Source of the DNA: Chloroflexota bacterium
GTDB taxonomy: Bacteria; Chloroflexota; Anaerolineae; Aggregatilineales; Phototrophicaceae
Direction: 5' to 3'
Length of the DNA stretch: 64,000 nucleotides
Assembly (NCBI GenBank): GCA_026707665.1
Contig: JAPOWK010000117.1
Coordinates: forward strand, 16,901-80,900
Shown: one piece after another, positions 25,420 through 34,200 of the stretch
Position numbering within the stretch: the first letter of the stretch is position 1
How the letters are laid out: every line of letters begins with the position of its first letter
Position numbers and translations under genes: made by a program
Notes under the pieces: generated by a model
The model's database searches: none
What the model was told of the DNA's origin: nothing
Seen by the model: the letters and a program-made list of their open reading frames with translations, nothing else

Positions 25420-26760
25420 CTAGGCGTCGAGTTCCTCGTGCAATTCAGCCGCTTCCACGTTGAGCTCGGCCAAGGCGTCGGCCGGGGCGGCATCGCCATT
25501 GACCACTTCGGCGATAACGTTGGGCACCAAGCCGCGTACGGCGCTATAGCTCGGCAAGCCCGGCGACGAATATACGCTGACCGTGTCATCGCTGAGTATG
25601 CCTTTGACTTCGATGAAGCGGGCATAGGGCATGCGCGGTTCGGTGAAATCCGCTTCGGATACTTCGATGTCATTGCGGATGCTGAAATAACCGGTGGCGC
25701 CGGACCAAGCAAGCTGCGCGTCTACCCCCGCCAGGTACTTCACGAAGAGCCAGGTAGCCAGCTCCGCTTCGGGTGACCCGGTAAGGATAACTTGGCTGGG
25801 CACGTAGAGCTGGATTGTGGCGCCGACGCTATCCGCTCCGGGGAAGGCGGTCACCACCCATTCATCGGTCATTTCGGCGGTGGCCGCGTCCCAGGTGATG
25901 AAGGGGATGCCGGCTGAGCTGCCGGCGGCGAAGGGCGTGATGCCGATCGAGAAGTCGCCCGTGTTTTGATAACGCTCGGCGAAGAGATAGGCACAGTTGT
26001 TTTCCAGCATGCGAGTGAATAGTTCCAGCGCCGCAACAACTTCATCGGATTCGAAAATGTAGCTGTCCACGTCGCCATCGTAAATGGCGCCACCATGGGC
26101 GGCGACAAAGCTCTCGAAGTGAGAGGTTCCCGTATCCAATGGATAGCCCTGATACATGTCGCTAGCGCCGGCGGCACAGGCGATCTCTTCAAACTCGTCC
26201 AAGTTTGCGGGCGGGCGCCGTTCGAATCCCAGCGCTTCGACAATGTCCAGATTCGTGTAGAAGACATTGAGCGAGTTCTGGTTGGCCCAGGCGACCCGCA
26301 TGCCATAGAAAGGCGGAAAATCCAGTTGATTGACATTGAGTAGATTGAAATTGAGGTTCGCCTGTTCTTCTGGCGGGATGCCCCATTCCGGGCTGTTGAG
26401 CAGCAGATTGATATCAACGACAACTCCCTCGTTCGCCCAGCCGGCCGCAGCGTTGGCGTATCCGGCGACAAGATTAGGCAGTTCGCCGGACAGAATCGCT
26501 GTATTCATCAGGTCTTGAATGGTGCCATAGTGCCCTTGATGTTGGCTCGTGACTGTGATGCCGTATTCATTGCTGCTGTTGAAGTCTTCAATGAGTGCCG
26601 CCATGGTCTCAGCTTGCGAGCTGTCGTCGGAGTATTGATGCCAATAGACGACGGTCTGTCCGCTGGGATCAACACCTTCATAGCTCATGTCGCTTTGCGC
26701 CTGAACGAGGCCAAGCCCCGGCGCAAGCGCCAAAAGAAAGACAAGCAGAATGCGTTTCAT
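25420..26760 (-). CDS. sugar ABC transporter substrate-binding protein
   Basis: 446 residues; AAGGAGA precedes the ATG at 26760. A cleavable signal peptide (MKRILLVFLLALAPGLGLVQA) lacks a lipobox Cys, so the protein is probably released or held by other means. The mature part follows the cluster-B/family 1 layout for sugar binders (TVVYWHQYSDDSSQAETMAALIEDFNSS, then a hinge and GIPFITWDAATAEM). The ligand is not predictable, although glycerol-3-phosphate and oligosaccharide binders look similar. It is the last gene of the permease operon, 118 nt behind the second permease; no ATPase gene is present, suggesting a shared MsmK-type ATPase elsewhere. Confidence 0.88.
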   Translation of the reverse strand: MKRILLVFLLALAPGLGLVQAQSDMSYEGVDPSGQTVVYWHQYSDDSSQAETMAALIEDFNSSNEYGITVTSQHQGHYGTIQDLMNTAILSGELPNLVAGYANAAAGWANEGVVVDINLLLNSPEWGIPPEEQANLNFNLLNVNQLDFPPFYGMRVAWANQNSLNVFYTNLDIVEALGFERRPPANLDEFEEIACAAGASDMYQGYPLDTGTSHFESFVAAHGGAIYDGDVDSYIFESDEVVAALELFTRMLENNCAYLFAERYQNTGDFSIGITPFAAGSSAGIPFITWDAATAEMTDEWVVTAFPGADSVGATIQLYVPSQVILTGSPEAELATWLFVKYLAGVDAQLAWSGATGYFSIRNDIEVSEADFTEPRMPYARFIEVKGILSDDTVSVYSSPGLPSYSAVRGLVPNVIAEVVNGDAAPADALAELNVEAAELHEELDA

Positions 26761-26878
26761 GAGAATGTCTCCTTCACTGATCATTGTTTGCCAATGGCAG
26801 ATTGGCTGCCTTCGGCATTTGGACTTATTTCGACTTCTAACATCATATCACGGCTCGTGCGCGCTGAAGAGTGCCTGG

Positions 26879-27856
26879 CTATCCTCTGATTCCCGTTTGG
26901 GCGATTCCTTCGGTGAATTGCTTTTGCGCTACAAAATACAGAAGCAAGATCGGGATGACGGTAATCACGGAGGCCGCCATTTGCAAATTGAGGTCGCCAG
27001 GCGTGTCCGCGGTGACGAAGTTGGATAATCCGACGGCTATCGGGCGCCACTCATCGTTAATGGTCACCAGCAGGGGCCACATAAGCGCGTTCCAGGAACC
27101 GATGAAACCCAGCGTGACGATGGTCATGATCGGCGCTTTAGATAGCGGCAGCACTACGCTGATGAGGAAGCGCGGATGGCCGGCGCCATCAATGCGCGCC
27201 GCCTCCCACAAGTCTAGCGGAATTTGTATGAAGAATTGCCGCAGCAGGAAGATGTTGAAGACCGACGCGAAGAAGGGAATGGTCAGCGCAGGCCAATTGT
27301 TGAACCAGGCGCCGAGCGGCCCAAACAGGCTCTCGCTGAGCCGGCCGAGCCAGATCACGGTCAAGAGATGCGGTATCAGCATAACGATGCCGGGGATCAT
27401 CATCGTGGAAAGGAAGAGCGCGAAAAGGAAATTGCGCCCAACAAACTTCATGCGGGCGAAGGCGTAGGCGGCCGGAATGCAGACAGCCAGCGAGCCAAGC
27501 ACGGTGATCAAGGTGATGCGTACGCTGTTCCAGATGTAGCCGGAGATGCTCAGCGATTGCAGCAGGCCGGTCTGCGGATCCGCACCGATCTCGATATTCA
27601 GGAAGTTGGCGCGGCGCAGGGCGGTCGCGTAATTCTCCCACAACAGATTCTCGGGCAGCAAGCGCGTCAGGTTGACTTCGCTCAAGGTCATGAAGGACGC
27701 GCTGATCATCCAGAGGAAGGGACCGATCGCGATGATGACACCGGCGAAGAGCACGGCATAGATGCCAATTCTGCTCCAGGAAATATCTTTGCGCGCGCTA
27801 CCGACCGGCGGACGGCGATTGGGCGCGGCGCGCAAGTTCTCAACCTCGCTAGCCAT
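26879..27856 (-). CDS. carbohydrate ABC transporter permease, MalG type
   Basis: 325 residues with six membrane segments, the first at about 31-52. The EAA loop reads EAARIDGAGHPRFLISVVLPL, as in MalG/UgpE-type permeases that contact the ATPase. It pairs with the upstream MalF-type permease, whose end it overlaps by 8 nt, and with the binding protein downstream. Confidence 0.92.
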   Translation of the reverse strand: MASEVENLRAAPNRRPPVGSARKDISWSRIGIYAVLFAGVIIAIGPFLWMISASFMTLSEVNLTRLLPENLLWENYATALRRANFLNIEIGADPQTGLLQSLSISGYIWNSVRITLITVLGSLAVCIPAAYAFARMKFVGRNFLFALFLSTMMIPGIVMLIPHLLTVIWLGRLSESLFGPLGAWFNNWPALTIPFFASVFNIFLLRQFFIQIPLDLWEAARIDGAGHPRFLISVVLPLSKAPIMTIVTLGFIGSWNALMWPLLVTINDEWRPIAVGLSNFVTADTPGDLNLQMAASVITVIPILLLYFVAQKQFTEGIAQTGIRG

Positions 27857-29504
27857 AGAAGACGCGCCTCCCCATGACTCGATTCTGGAAAAGCGTCATC
27901 AGCAAGATTAAGGCGAAGAGGACAAATGCCATCGACGAAGCGTAACCGTAGCGATTGCTGTTCTGCAGCTCGTCAAAGATATAGACGCTGGCTGTGTTAA
28001 CCTTGTTGCCGACAGCGCCGGTGCGCAGGATCCAAATCTGGGTGAAGGCTTGGAAGGTGCCGATGATCGCGACCAGCGACAGAAAGAAAACCGTCGGCGA
28101 GAGCAGGGGCAAGGTAATATGGCGGAAGATGCGCCAGCCGCTGGCGCCGTCAATGCGCGCCGCCTCATACAGCTCGCCCGGTATGTTGCCCAAGCCCGCC
28201 AAGAAGATCACGGCGTCATAGCCGATGTAGGTCCAGGTCGAGTAGATCATGATCACAATCAGCGCCAGGCTCGGACCGGCGAGGAAATCGGGCAAGCCCA
28301 GCAGATCGCCAATCGTCGAGCGTTCGAGGATCCAGCGTTGAGGTTCGATACCGGCGATGCTTAGGATTCGGTTTGCCGGCGCATATTGACCAGCATCAAA
28401 GATGATGCGAAAGACGATCGAAGTGGCGACGAAGGGAGTGATATAGGGGATAAAGTAGACCATGCGAAAGAAGGCGCGGAAGCGAATGGGCTGAAATAGA
28501 AGATAAGCCAGCAGCAAGCCTATGGACAGTTGAACGGGCACGGTGCCCGTGGCATACATGATCGTGACCCAAAAGCCTTGCAAGAGGTCGTCATCCGCTG
28601 CCGCCAATGCCGCTGGCGCCTCCGCCATCAAGAGGTAGCCGCCGACCGCCAACATGAGCCCGCTGACCAGCTGCAAGACAAAACGACGATTATCGTATGC
28701 CCCTATGCCGTGTCGGAAAATCAGCCAGGCGCCGGCGATCAAGGCGATGCCGGCGCTGATAAAGACGAGTTGGGACCAGATTGGCAGCGCCTCGCCTGAA
28801 TCGCGCGCGGCCGCGATCGCCGCCTGCGTTTCCGCGACGGTCAGTTGAAGCAGGAATATCCCGGCGCCGGCGATGCCGGCCGTTGCGGCGCTGAGCGCTA
28901 TGAGCTGTCCGCTATCGGCGCAGCGAAAGCGCCAGACAGCCAGCGTGATCGCCAAGATCCCGATCAGCAGCCCGACAAGCATGAGGTTTCCGGCGGCGTA
29001 AACGTCGGGGGTGGTGAAACTTTCGCCGAGTTTTTCCATGAAGAGTGACAGCGTCGTGTTTTGGCGGCGCACCTGGCGGGGAATCAGCATGATCACGGGA
29101 ACCAGCTTGAAAAACCAGTCGATGACGAGGAGGGCGGCGTAACCAGCCACTAAGCCGGCCGCGACATTTGCGAATCCGCGCTGGTCGCTGGACACCCGCA
29201 GCAGCTTCTGCAGACGCCTCCCCATTTTGACGGCGCTGGCGAGCGCTATGATGGCCAGCCAGAAGAAAAGGATGTAGCCGAGGTTGCCCAATGCTTTTTC
29301 GTAGTTGGCCAAGCCCACGTATTCGTCCGGGAAGCGGCGCCAACGATGGAGACTGACGAAGAAGGCGAAAGCCACTGGAAAGATGCCAAAGAGCAAAATG
29401 AGCAGACCGGCTGGCGCCAGAAACAGATATGCCGTTACGTTTTCGATTAGCAGTCTTCCACGCCGGGTTCCAAGGGCGCGGGCAATAGGGGGGAAAGTGA
29501 CCAT
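27849..29504 (-). CDS. carbohydrate ABC transporter permease, MalF type, with large insertion
   Basis: 551 residues, against about 300 for usual MalF/UgpA-type permeases. The first helix (AYLFLAPAGLLILLFGIFPVAF) and VGLANYEKAL are ordinary. About 240 residues with some five additional hydrophobic segments and charged loops then precede WVTIMYATGTVPVQLSIGLLLAYLL, where the normal core resumes; the EAA loop is EAARIDGASGWRIFRHITLPL. The ATG at 29504 was preferred because the candidate -10 (29542-29537) would start the mRNA near 29530; the ATG at 29534 would then lie upstream of the start point. Neither has a good ribosome site. Confidence 0.85.
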   Translation of the reverse strand: MVTFPPIARALGTRRGRLLIENVTAYLFLAPAGLLILLFGIFPVAFAFFVSLHRWRRFPDEYVGLANYEKALGNLGYILFFWLAIIALASAVKMGRRLQKLLRVSSDQRGFANVAAGLVAGYAALLVIDWFFKLVPVIMLIPRQVRRQNTTLSLFMEKLGESFTTPDVYAAGNLMLVGLLIGILAITLAVWRFRCADSGQLIALSAATAGIAGAGIFLLQLTVAETQAAIAAARDSGEALPIWSQLVFISAGIALIAGAWLIFRHGIGAYDNRRFVLQLVSGLMLAVGGYLLMAEAPAALAAADDDLLQGFWVTIMYATGTVPVQLSIGLLLAYLLFQPIRFRAFFRMVYFIPYITPFVATSIVFRIIFDAGQYAPANRILSIAGIEPQRWILERSTIGDLLGLPDFLAGPSLALIVIMIYSTWTYIGYDAVIFLAGLGNIPGELYEAARIDGASGWRIFRHITLPLLSPTVFFLSLVAIIGTFQAFTQIWILRTGAVGNKVNTASVYIFDELQNSNRYGYASSMAFVLFALILLMTLFQNRVMGRRVFYG

Positions 29505-29536
29505 CGGCAGTCGTGGAGCTTGGTTGAATAGCATCC

Positions 29537-29565
29537 AGTATAACCTCAACCGAAGGGAATACCAA
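29537..29565 (-). promoter_or_regulatory. candidate promoter of the sugar ABC operon
   Basis: TTGGTA (29565-29560), 17 nt, TATACT (29542-29537). It overlaps the first possible start codon of the permease, arguing for the later ATG at 29504. The divergent PfkB kinase shares the intergenic region. Confidence 0.5.
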
Positions 29566-29666
29566 TGAGTTGCTGAACGCTCCTGGCAAATGCGGCGGAG
29601 GCGGCAAATGCGCCCTTCATGGTACAATCCATTGGACAACCGGTACACAGGAGCAGACAGGGCAAA

Positions 29667-30596
29667 ATGCCGCGCATCTTCGTCATTGGGGCGCTCGTAT
29701 ATGATATTGTCTTTGACGTCCCGGACTGGGTCGCCCCCAATCAGGCGGTACATGCCCGCCAGGTGACCAGGTCGCCGGGCGGCAAGGCGCTGAATCAGGC
29801 GACAGCGGCTCGTCGCTTGGGCGCTGACGATGTTCGCCTTATCGGCTGCGTGGGCGATGATATCTTTGGCGCGGAAATGCTGGAGGCATTGCGACGGGAG
29901 GGCGTCAATGTCGAACAGGTGCGGCAGCTAAGCGCGAGCAGAACAAGCATCGCCGGCATCGTCGTCAAAGATGGTTTGCCGGGATTCATCGGCGCTCCCT
30001 GCGCCAGCCGGATGGTCAGCGACGAACATATCCGTGGGGCGCTTGCCGACCTCGCCGCTGGCGATATTCTCCTGCTTGACTTTGAAATCCCACAGCCTCA
30101 AGTGATGTTTGCGCTGCACTTGGCCCGGGCGGCCGGCGCCATTACCGTGCTCAATCCGGCGCCATTCTTCACGCGTGACGCCTTTGTCGTCGATTATTTG
30201 CATCTGGTTGATGTGATTATTCCCAACCAAATGGAAGCGCAGTTGATTCTCGACAGTGAATCCGACGACCTTGATGAATTGGCGAGCGGGCTGCTGGGCC
30301 ACGGAATTGGGACGGTTGTCTTGACGATCGGCGAGGCGGGCAGCATCCTGTATCAGGTTGATTGCCGAGCCGTGCAACCGGCATTCAAGCTCGCCGCGGT
30401 GGATACGACCGGGGCAAGCGATGCCTTCGTTGGCGCCTACTGTCTTGGGCTCTCGCTGGGTTGGCAAATTCGGAAGACTCTAATTTTCGCGTCGGCGGCG
30501 GCCGGCTTGGCTTGTACGCGGCGCGGCACCATGTCCGCCTTGCCGTCGCTGGAAGAAGTCAGGCTTTTGATGGCGTCGCGTCAAAGCTGCTGCTGA
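29667..30596 (+). CDS. PfkB/ribokinase family carbohydrate kinase
   Basis: 309 residues from the ATG at 29667 (AGGAG 13 bases upstream). It phosphorylates a sugar or nucleoside with ATP. PfkB signature 1 is SPGGKALNQATAARRLGA; signature 2 is DTTGASDAFVGAYCLG, with the catalytic Asp retained and the usual Gly replaced by Ser in GASDAF. The overall layout is closest to ribokinase. It is divergent from the sugar ABC transporter, so the two may serve the same sugar. Confidence 0.88.
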   Translation: MPRIFVIGALVYDIVFDVPDWVAPNQAVHARQVTRSPGGKALNQATAARRLGADDVRLIGCVGDDIFGAEMLEALRREGVNVEQVRQLSASRTSIAGIVVKDGLPGFIGAPCASRMVSDEHIRGALADLAAGDILLLDFEIPQPQVMFALHLARAAGAITVLNPAPFFTRDAFVVDYLHLVDVIIPNQMEAQLILDSESDDLDELASGLLGHGIGTVVLTIGEAGSILYQVDCRAVQPAFKLAAVDTTGASDAFVGAYCLGLSLGWQIRKTLIFASAAAGLACTRRGTMSALPSLEEVRLLMASRQSCC

Positions 30597-30649
30597 TCCG
30601 AGGGACCGGCGTAACCCGCGCGTGCGATACGGGTTAAGATGATTACAGA

Positions 30650-31264
30650 ATGAAGAATCCATTCTCACGTCGAATCGATTACACGGCACTCGATGAGGGG
30701 CAACTTGTCGCGCTGGCGAAGGAGGACAAAGCGGCTTTTGGCGAACTCTACGAGCGCTATCTGCCAAAGATATACAGTTATGTATACTATCGAACGGGCA
30801 ATGTGCATGACGCGGAAGACCTAACGGCGAAAGTCTTCTTTCGCGCGCTCTCGCATATTAGCAACTATGTTGAGAAGGGAGTGCCGTTTCAGGCCTGGCT
30901 GTACCGGATCGCTCACAACCTGGTGGCGAACTGGCACCGCGATCAAGGGCGGCGGAAGATCATCGCCCTGGACGAATATGTGGCGTATCCGCTGAAGACA
31001 GAGGCGCCCGATCGGCTAGCCGAGGAGCAGGAAGAGCGCACTCAGCTTCTGGAAGCGGTTCGCGGCCTGCCGGAAGACCGTCAACAGTTGTTATTGCTAA
31101 AATTTGTGGACCAAATGTCGAACGCGGAAATCGGCGCGATCATGGGAAGGACGGAAGGCGCCATCAAGTCACTTTATCATCGTACGCTGCTGGCGCTGCG
31201 CGAGGAGATGGTCGCGATTCAGGATGGCGACCGGAAACAGTGGACGGATGGAAAAGAGGGATAA
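30650..31264 (+). CDS. ECF-like sigma-70 family factor
   Basis: 204 residues. Region 2 has FGELYERYLPKIYSYVYYRTGNVHDAEDLTAKVFFRAL and WLYRIAHNLVANWHRD; region 4 has LPEDRQQLLLLKFVDQMSNAEIGAIMGRTEGAIKSLYHRTLLALRE, a helix-turn-helix for -35 recognition. No region 1.1 or 3, so an extracytoplasmic-function type. The next gene, eight bases downstream, encodes a small membrane protein that may restrain it. The ATG lies after TTAAGATGATTACAGA, without a strong ribosome site. Confidence 0.9.
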   Translation: MKNPFSRRIDYTALDEGQLVALAKEDKAAFGELYERYLPKIYSYVYYRTGNVHDAEDLTAKVFFRALSHISNYVEKGVPFQAWLYRIAHNLVANWHRDQGRRKIIALDEYVAYPLKTEAPDRLAEEQEERTQLLEAVRGLPEDRQQLLLLKFVDQMSNAEIGAIMGRTEGAIKSLYHRTLLALREEMVAIQDGDRKQWTDGKEG

Positions 31265-31271
31265 CCGTACC

Positions 31272-31655
31272 ATGCCTACAGCTTCGGAAGCGCAATTGCG
31301 CAATCTTCTAGATTCCATCACGACGCGGCTGCAACGCGGCGATGCCGTCGACCCGCTCATTAGGCAAGCCGACGAAGAGCAAAGTGATGTGGAGGACATC
31401 TTTGAGCTCATCCAGTCGCTTCATGCATCTTTGACGCCAATGAATCCCGATCAGGAGTACGCGGAGAACCTGCGAGCCAATCTGCTTGAGGGGCGCCCCG
31501 GCGTCGCTGGACGCGTTCGGCAGATGCCGGCGCGGCTTTCTGTCGCGGCGATCCTGGCCCTTGTCGCTGGTTGCCTTCTGTTGATGTTGCGGCGAATATT
31601 TGGCTCTGAGACGGCGCCCGATGTCCCGGAAGAAGCGGTGGCCACGCCGCTTTAG
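31272..31655 (+). CDS. small single-pass membrane protein, possible anti-sigma factor
   Basis: 127 residues. Residues 1-80 are polar and helical (SEAQLRNLLDSITTRLQRGD, then acidic); a single membrane helix lies at about 84-105 (LSVAAILALVAGCLLLML), and the tail is short and acidic. It has no HxxxCxxC zinc motif. Position directly after the sigma factor makes an anti-sigma or sensor role likely but unproven. An in-frame ATG at 31248 overlaps the sigma gene and is an alternative start. Confidence 0.6.
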   Translation: MPTASEAQLRNLLDSITTRLQRGDAVDPLIRQADEEQSDVEDIFELIQSLHASLTPMNPDQEYAENLRANLLEGRPGVAGRVRQMPARLSVAAILALVAGCLLLMLRRIFGSETAPDVPEEAVATPL

Positions 31656-31799
31656 ACGCTCCGAACTCGTTGAATCTGCATCAAATTTTGAATCAGGAGG
31701 CTTGCGCCGGTCCCCTGCAAGTCGCGAAACTTGCCTTATGATGCAGGGGATTTGGGTGGGAATATTGTCTCCTGGTCGTGAAACAGCGGGGAATCGAAG

Positions 31800-32900
31800 A
31801 TGCCGCCGCAAACCCTGTCGCTGCGTCAACTCAATCGCACGCTGCTTGCGCGGCAGCTCTTGCTGGAGCGGCAGAATCTCAATTGCTGCCAGGCGATTGA
31901 GGCTTTAGGCGGCATGCAATCGCAGATTCCCAACCCGCCCTACATCGGTCTGTGGACGCGTTTGAAGGGCTTCAGCAAGCCGCAGCTTACAGCGGCGCTG
32001 GAAACGAGGTCGGTGGCGCGGGCGCCATGGATTCGCTCGACCTTGCACCTGGTGACCGCCGACGATCATCAGCGCTTCCAGCCGGTCATTCAGCCGGCGC
32101 TGGCACGGGGCTTGCGCTCATTCTTCGGCGCGCGCGCCAAGGGACTGGATATTGAGCGGCTCATCGCCATCGCCAAACCCTACCTGGAGGCGGCGGAACC
32201 CGCGATCGGCGAGTTGCGCGACAAGCTGCAAGAATACGAGCCGGATAAAGACAAGCAGGCGATGGCTTACGCCGTGCGCAGCTACTTGCCCTTGGTGCAG
32301 GTCCCGCCCAGCGGCGCCTGGGGCGTGGGCACGCGCGCGAATTATACGACAGCCGAGAGCTGGCTTGGCAGGGCGGCGCCCGCCGATCTACCGGCGCTGT
32401 TCCGGCGATATCTGGCTGCTTTCGGTCCGGCCGATGTGATGGACTTCCAAACCTGGACCGGTATGACCAGCCTGAAATCGCGACTGAATGAGACGCTGTC
32501 GACGCTCGCCGTCTATCGAGATGAATCGGGTCGAGCGCTCTACGATTTGCCCGATCAGCCGATCGTGGACGAAGACAGCCCAGCGCCGATCCGCTTCTTG
32601 CCCGAATACGACAACATTCTGATTGGTCACAGAGATCGCCGCCGAATACTGCCGGAATTGCATCGCAAGAATGTCTTTGTTTCGGCGGGCCGCGTGCTCG
32701 GCACGGTCATCATCGACGGATTTGTCACCGCCATCTGGAAAATCGAGCGAGAAAAAGAATGGGTGACCCTGCGGGTGACGCTATTCGGGGAGCAGACGGA
32801 GGACATCCTGGAGAAGATTGAAGCGGAAGGGTTGGCTTTGGCGCGCTTCATCTATGAGGACGCGCTTTCGCATCGTGTTAAATTCATGGGAGCCGACTGA
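31800..32900 (+). CDS. winged-helix DNA-binding protein of the YcaQ/AlkX-like family
   Basis: 366 residues. LSLRQLNRTLLARQLLLER, ALGGMQSQIPNPPYIGLWTRL and APWIRSTLHLVTADDH followed by LPEYDNILIGHRDRRRILP match the HTH_42 family of tandem winged helices. The family includes YcaQ/AlkX-like DNA glycosylases acting on cross-links and alkylated bases; related members are often only called winged helix proteins. The QxQ-type motif proposed as catalytic appears as QSQ. Probably monocistronic. Confidence 0.75.
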   Translation: MPPQTLSLRQLNRTLLARQLLLERQNLNCCQAIEALGGMQSQIPNPPYIGLWTRLKGFSKPQLTAALETRSVARAPWIRSTLHLVTADDHQRFQPVIQPALARGLRSFFGARAKGLDIERLIAIAKPYLEAAEPAIGELRDKLQEYEPDKDKQAMAYAVRSYLPLVQVPPSGAWGVGTRANYTTAESWLGRAAPADLPALFRRYLAAFGPADVMDFQTWTGMTSLKSRLNETLSTLAVYRDESGRALYDLPDQPIVDEDSPAPIRFLPEYDNILIGHRDRRRILPELHRKNVFVSAGRVLGTVIIDGFVTAIWKIEREKEWVTLRVTLFGEQTEDILEKIEAEGLALARFIYEDALSHRVKFMGAD

Positions 32901-32996
32901 GGCGGAACGGCGCGCTCTATACCGTCGGTCATTTCGGTGGTAGCCTTTCCCCGAAGAAATTGTTGGGCAGCATCGAAGGGCAAGGGCACGAGCGCC

Positions 32997-33098
32997 ATGG
33001 CACCGGCAGTCAAAATCAGCGCCTTGCGCGGCATGCGGGATGTGTATCGCGCGCGACCGGCAGCAATCCCGCGCGAGATGGGCCGCCAACTGGAATAG
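32997..33098 (+). CDS. 33-codon ORF in the hisG leader (leader peptide or hisZ/hisS remnant)
   Basis: ATG at 32997 with AAGGG about 13 nt upstream. The peptide MAPAVKISALRGMRDVYRAR resembles the N-terminus of HisRS/HisZ proteins (xxLRGMRDxxP) for about ten residues and then diverges; it ends at a TAG located inside a terminator-like hairpin. It has no His codons, so it is not a classical his leader. It may be the truncated remnant of a hisZ start, or a translated leader that affects the hairpin. Too short for certainty. Confidence 0.35.
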   Translation: MAPAVKISALRGMRDVYRARPAAIPREMGRQLE

Positions 33099-33110
33099 TT
33101 GGTGGTTTTT
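33082..33110 (+). terminator. terminator-like hairpin before hisG
   Basis: GCCGCCAACT and AGTTGGTGGT form 10 bp (two G.U) around GGAAT, followed by TTTT. It lies about 50 nt upstream of the hisG ATG and covers the stop codon of the small ORF. Confidence 0.5.
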
Positions 33111-33150
33111 GGCGCCTTGCCGCGGCGAGTCGAGGAGATATTGAATACAC

Positions 33151-34191
33151 ATGACTGACTCAATGTCGCCGGATAGCCTTGTAGTTGCCTTGCCGAGCAA
33201 GGGGCGTATGGGGGATGCAGCCGACCGGTTTCTCGGTCGAGCCGGTCTGCAGATTTACAAGGCAAACCAACGGCAATATACAGCGACCATTCCCAATTTA
33301 CCTGCTGCGGATGTCGTCTATCAGCGCCCGCGCGATATCGTTAGCAGAGTAGCGGAAGGGTTGGCTGATATTGGCATCACAGGGCTGGATAATGTATCGG
33401 AGTACGGCACGGACTCGGCCGATATCATGGTGATTGACCGGCTCGGTTTTGGCAAATGCGAATTGCTGCTGGCGGTGCCGGATTCATGGATTGACGTGGC
33501 CTCGATGGCCGATCTGGCTGATTTGAGCCTGCGCCATCAAGAACGCGGGGCGCAGCTGCGCATCGCCACGAAATACAGCAAGCTGGTCAAGAGTTTCATG
33601 TATCGGCAAGGGATTTCGCATTTTCTGCTGGTGCATGCGGAGGGGGCGATGGAAGCGGCGCCGCGCATGGGCTACGCGGATTTGATCGCCGATCTATCGG
33701 AGACGGGCACGACCCTGCGCGAAAATCATCTGCGTCCGATCGATGGCGGCACGATCGTGGCCTCGGAAGCGGTCTTGATTGGCAATCGCCGGACGATGCG
33801 GCAGTCGCCGCCCAAGCTGGAAACGCTGCGCGAAATGCTCGAACTCATTGAAGCTCATCGGCGGGCGCGCCAATTTGTATCGCTGCGCGCGAATATCAGC
33901 GGCGAATCGGTGGCGGATGTGCAGGGGCGCATCCTGGGCAATCCCGCGCTAAGCGGCACAAAGGGGCCGGGGGTTGTGGCTGTTGCCAGCCCGCCGGGCT
34001 CTGAGCAGCGCTGGTTCGAGACTACGCTCTTGGTGCAGTCCGATCTGATACACAAGACGATGCAGCACTTACGCAATCTTGGCGGGACCGACATCATTGT
34101 GACGCGCCCCAATTATGTCTTTGATGAGAAGTCACAGACCTATGATCGTTTCGAGCGACTGCTGCATTCCAGGGAAAGACTGAGATACTAG
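33151..34191 (+). CDS. hisG: ATP phosphoribosyltransferase, long form
   Basis: 346 residues. First step of histidine synthesis, joining ATP and PRPP. The catalytic part has VALPSKGRMGDAADRFL, DIGITGLDNV, RIATKYSKLVKSFM, and the P-loop-like EGAMEAAPRMGYADLIADLSETGTTL. The last 110 residues form the extra regulatory domain of the long form, which binds histidine directly and does not need HisZ. MTDSMSP follows GAGGAGATATTGAATACAC. The next gene starts nine bases later. Confidence 0.94.
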   Translation: MTDSMSPDSLVVALPSKGRMGDAADRFLGRAGLQIYKANQRQYTATIPNLPAADVVYQRPRDIVSRVAEGLADIGITGLDNVSEYGTDSADIMVIDRLGFGKCELLLAVPDSWIDVASMADLADLSLRHQERGAQLRIATKYSKLVKSFMYRQGISHFLLVHAEGAMEAAPRMGYADLIADLSETGTTLRENHLRPIDGGTIVASEAVLIGNRRTMRQSPPKLETLREMLELIEAHRRARQFVSLRANISGESVADVQGRILGNPALSGTKGPGVVAVASPPGSEQRWFETTLLVQSDLIHKTMQHLRNLGGTDIIVTRPNYVFDEKSQTYDRFERLLHSRERLRY

Positions 34192-34200
34192 CGAGCGCTT

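Noticed and set aside
32997-33150. classical histidine attenuator before hisG
   Set aside because: The small ORF has no His codons, so the standard mechanism cannot apply; reported only as an odd leader.
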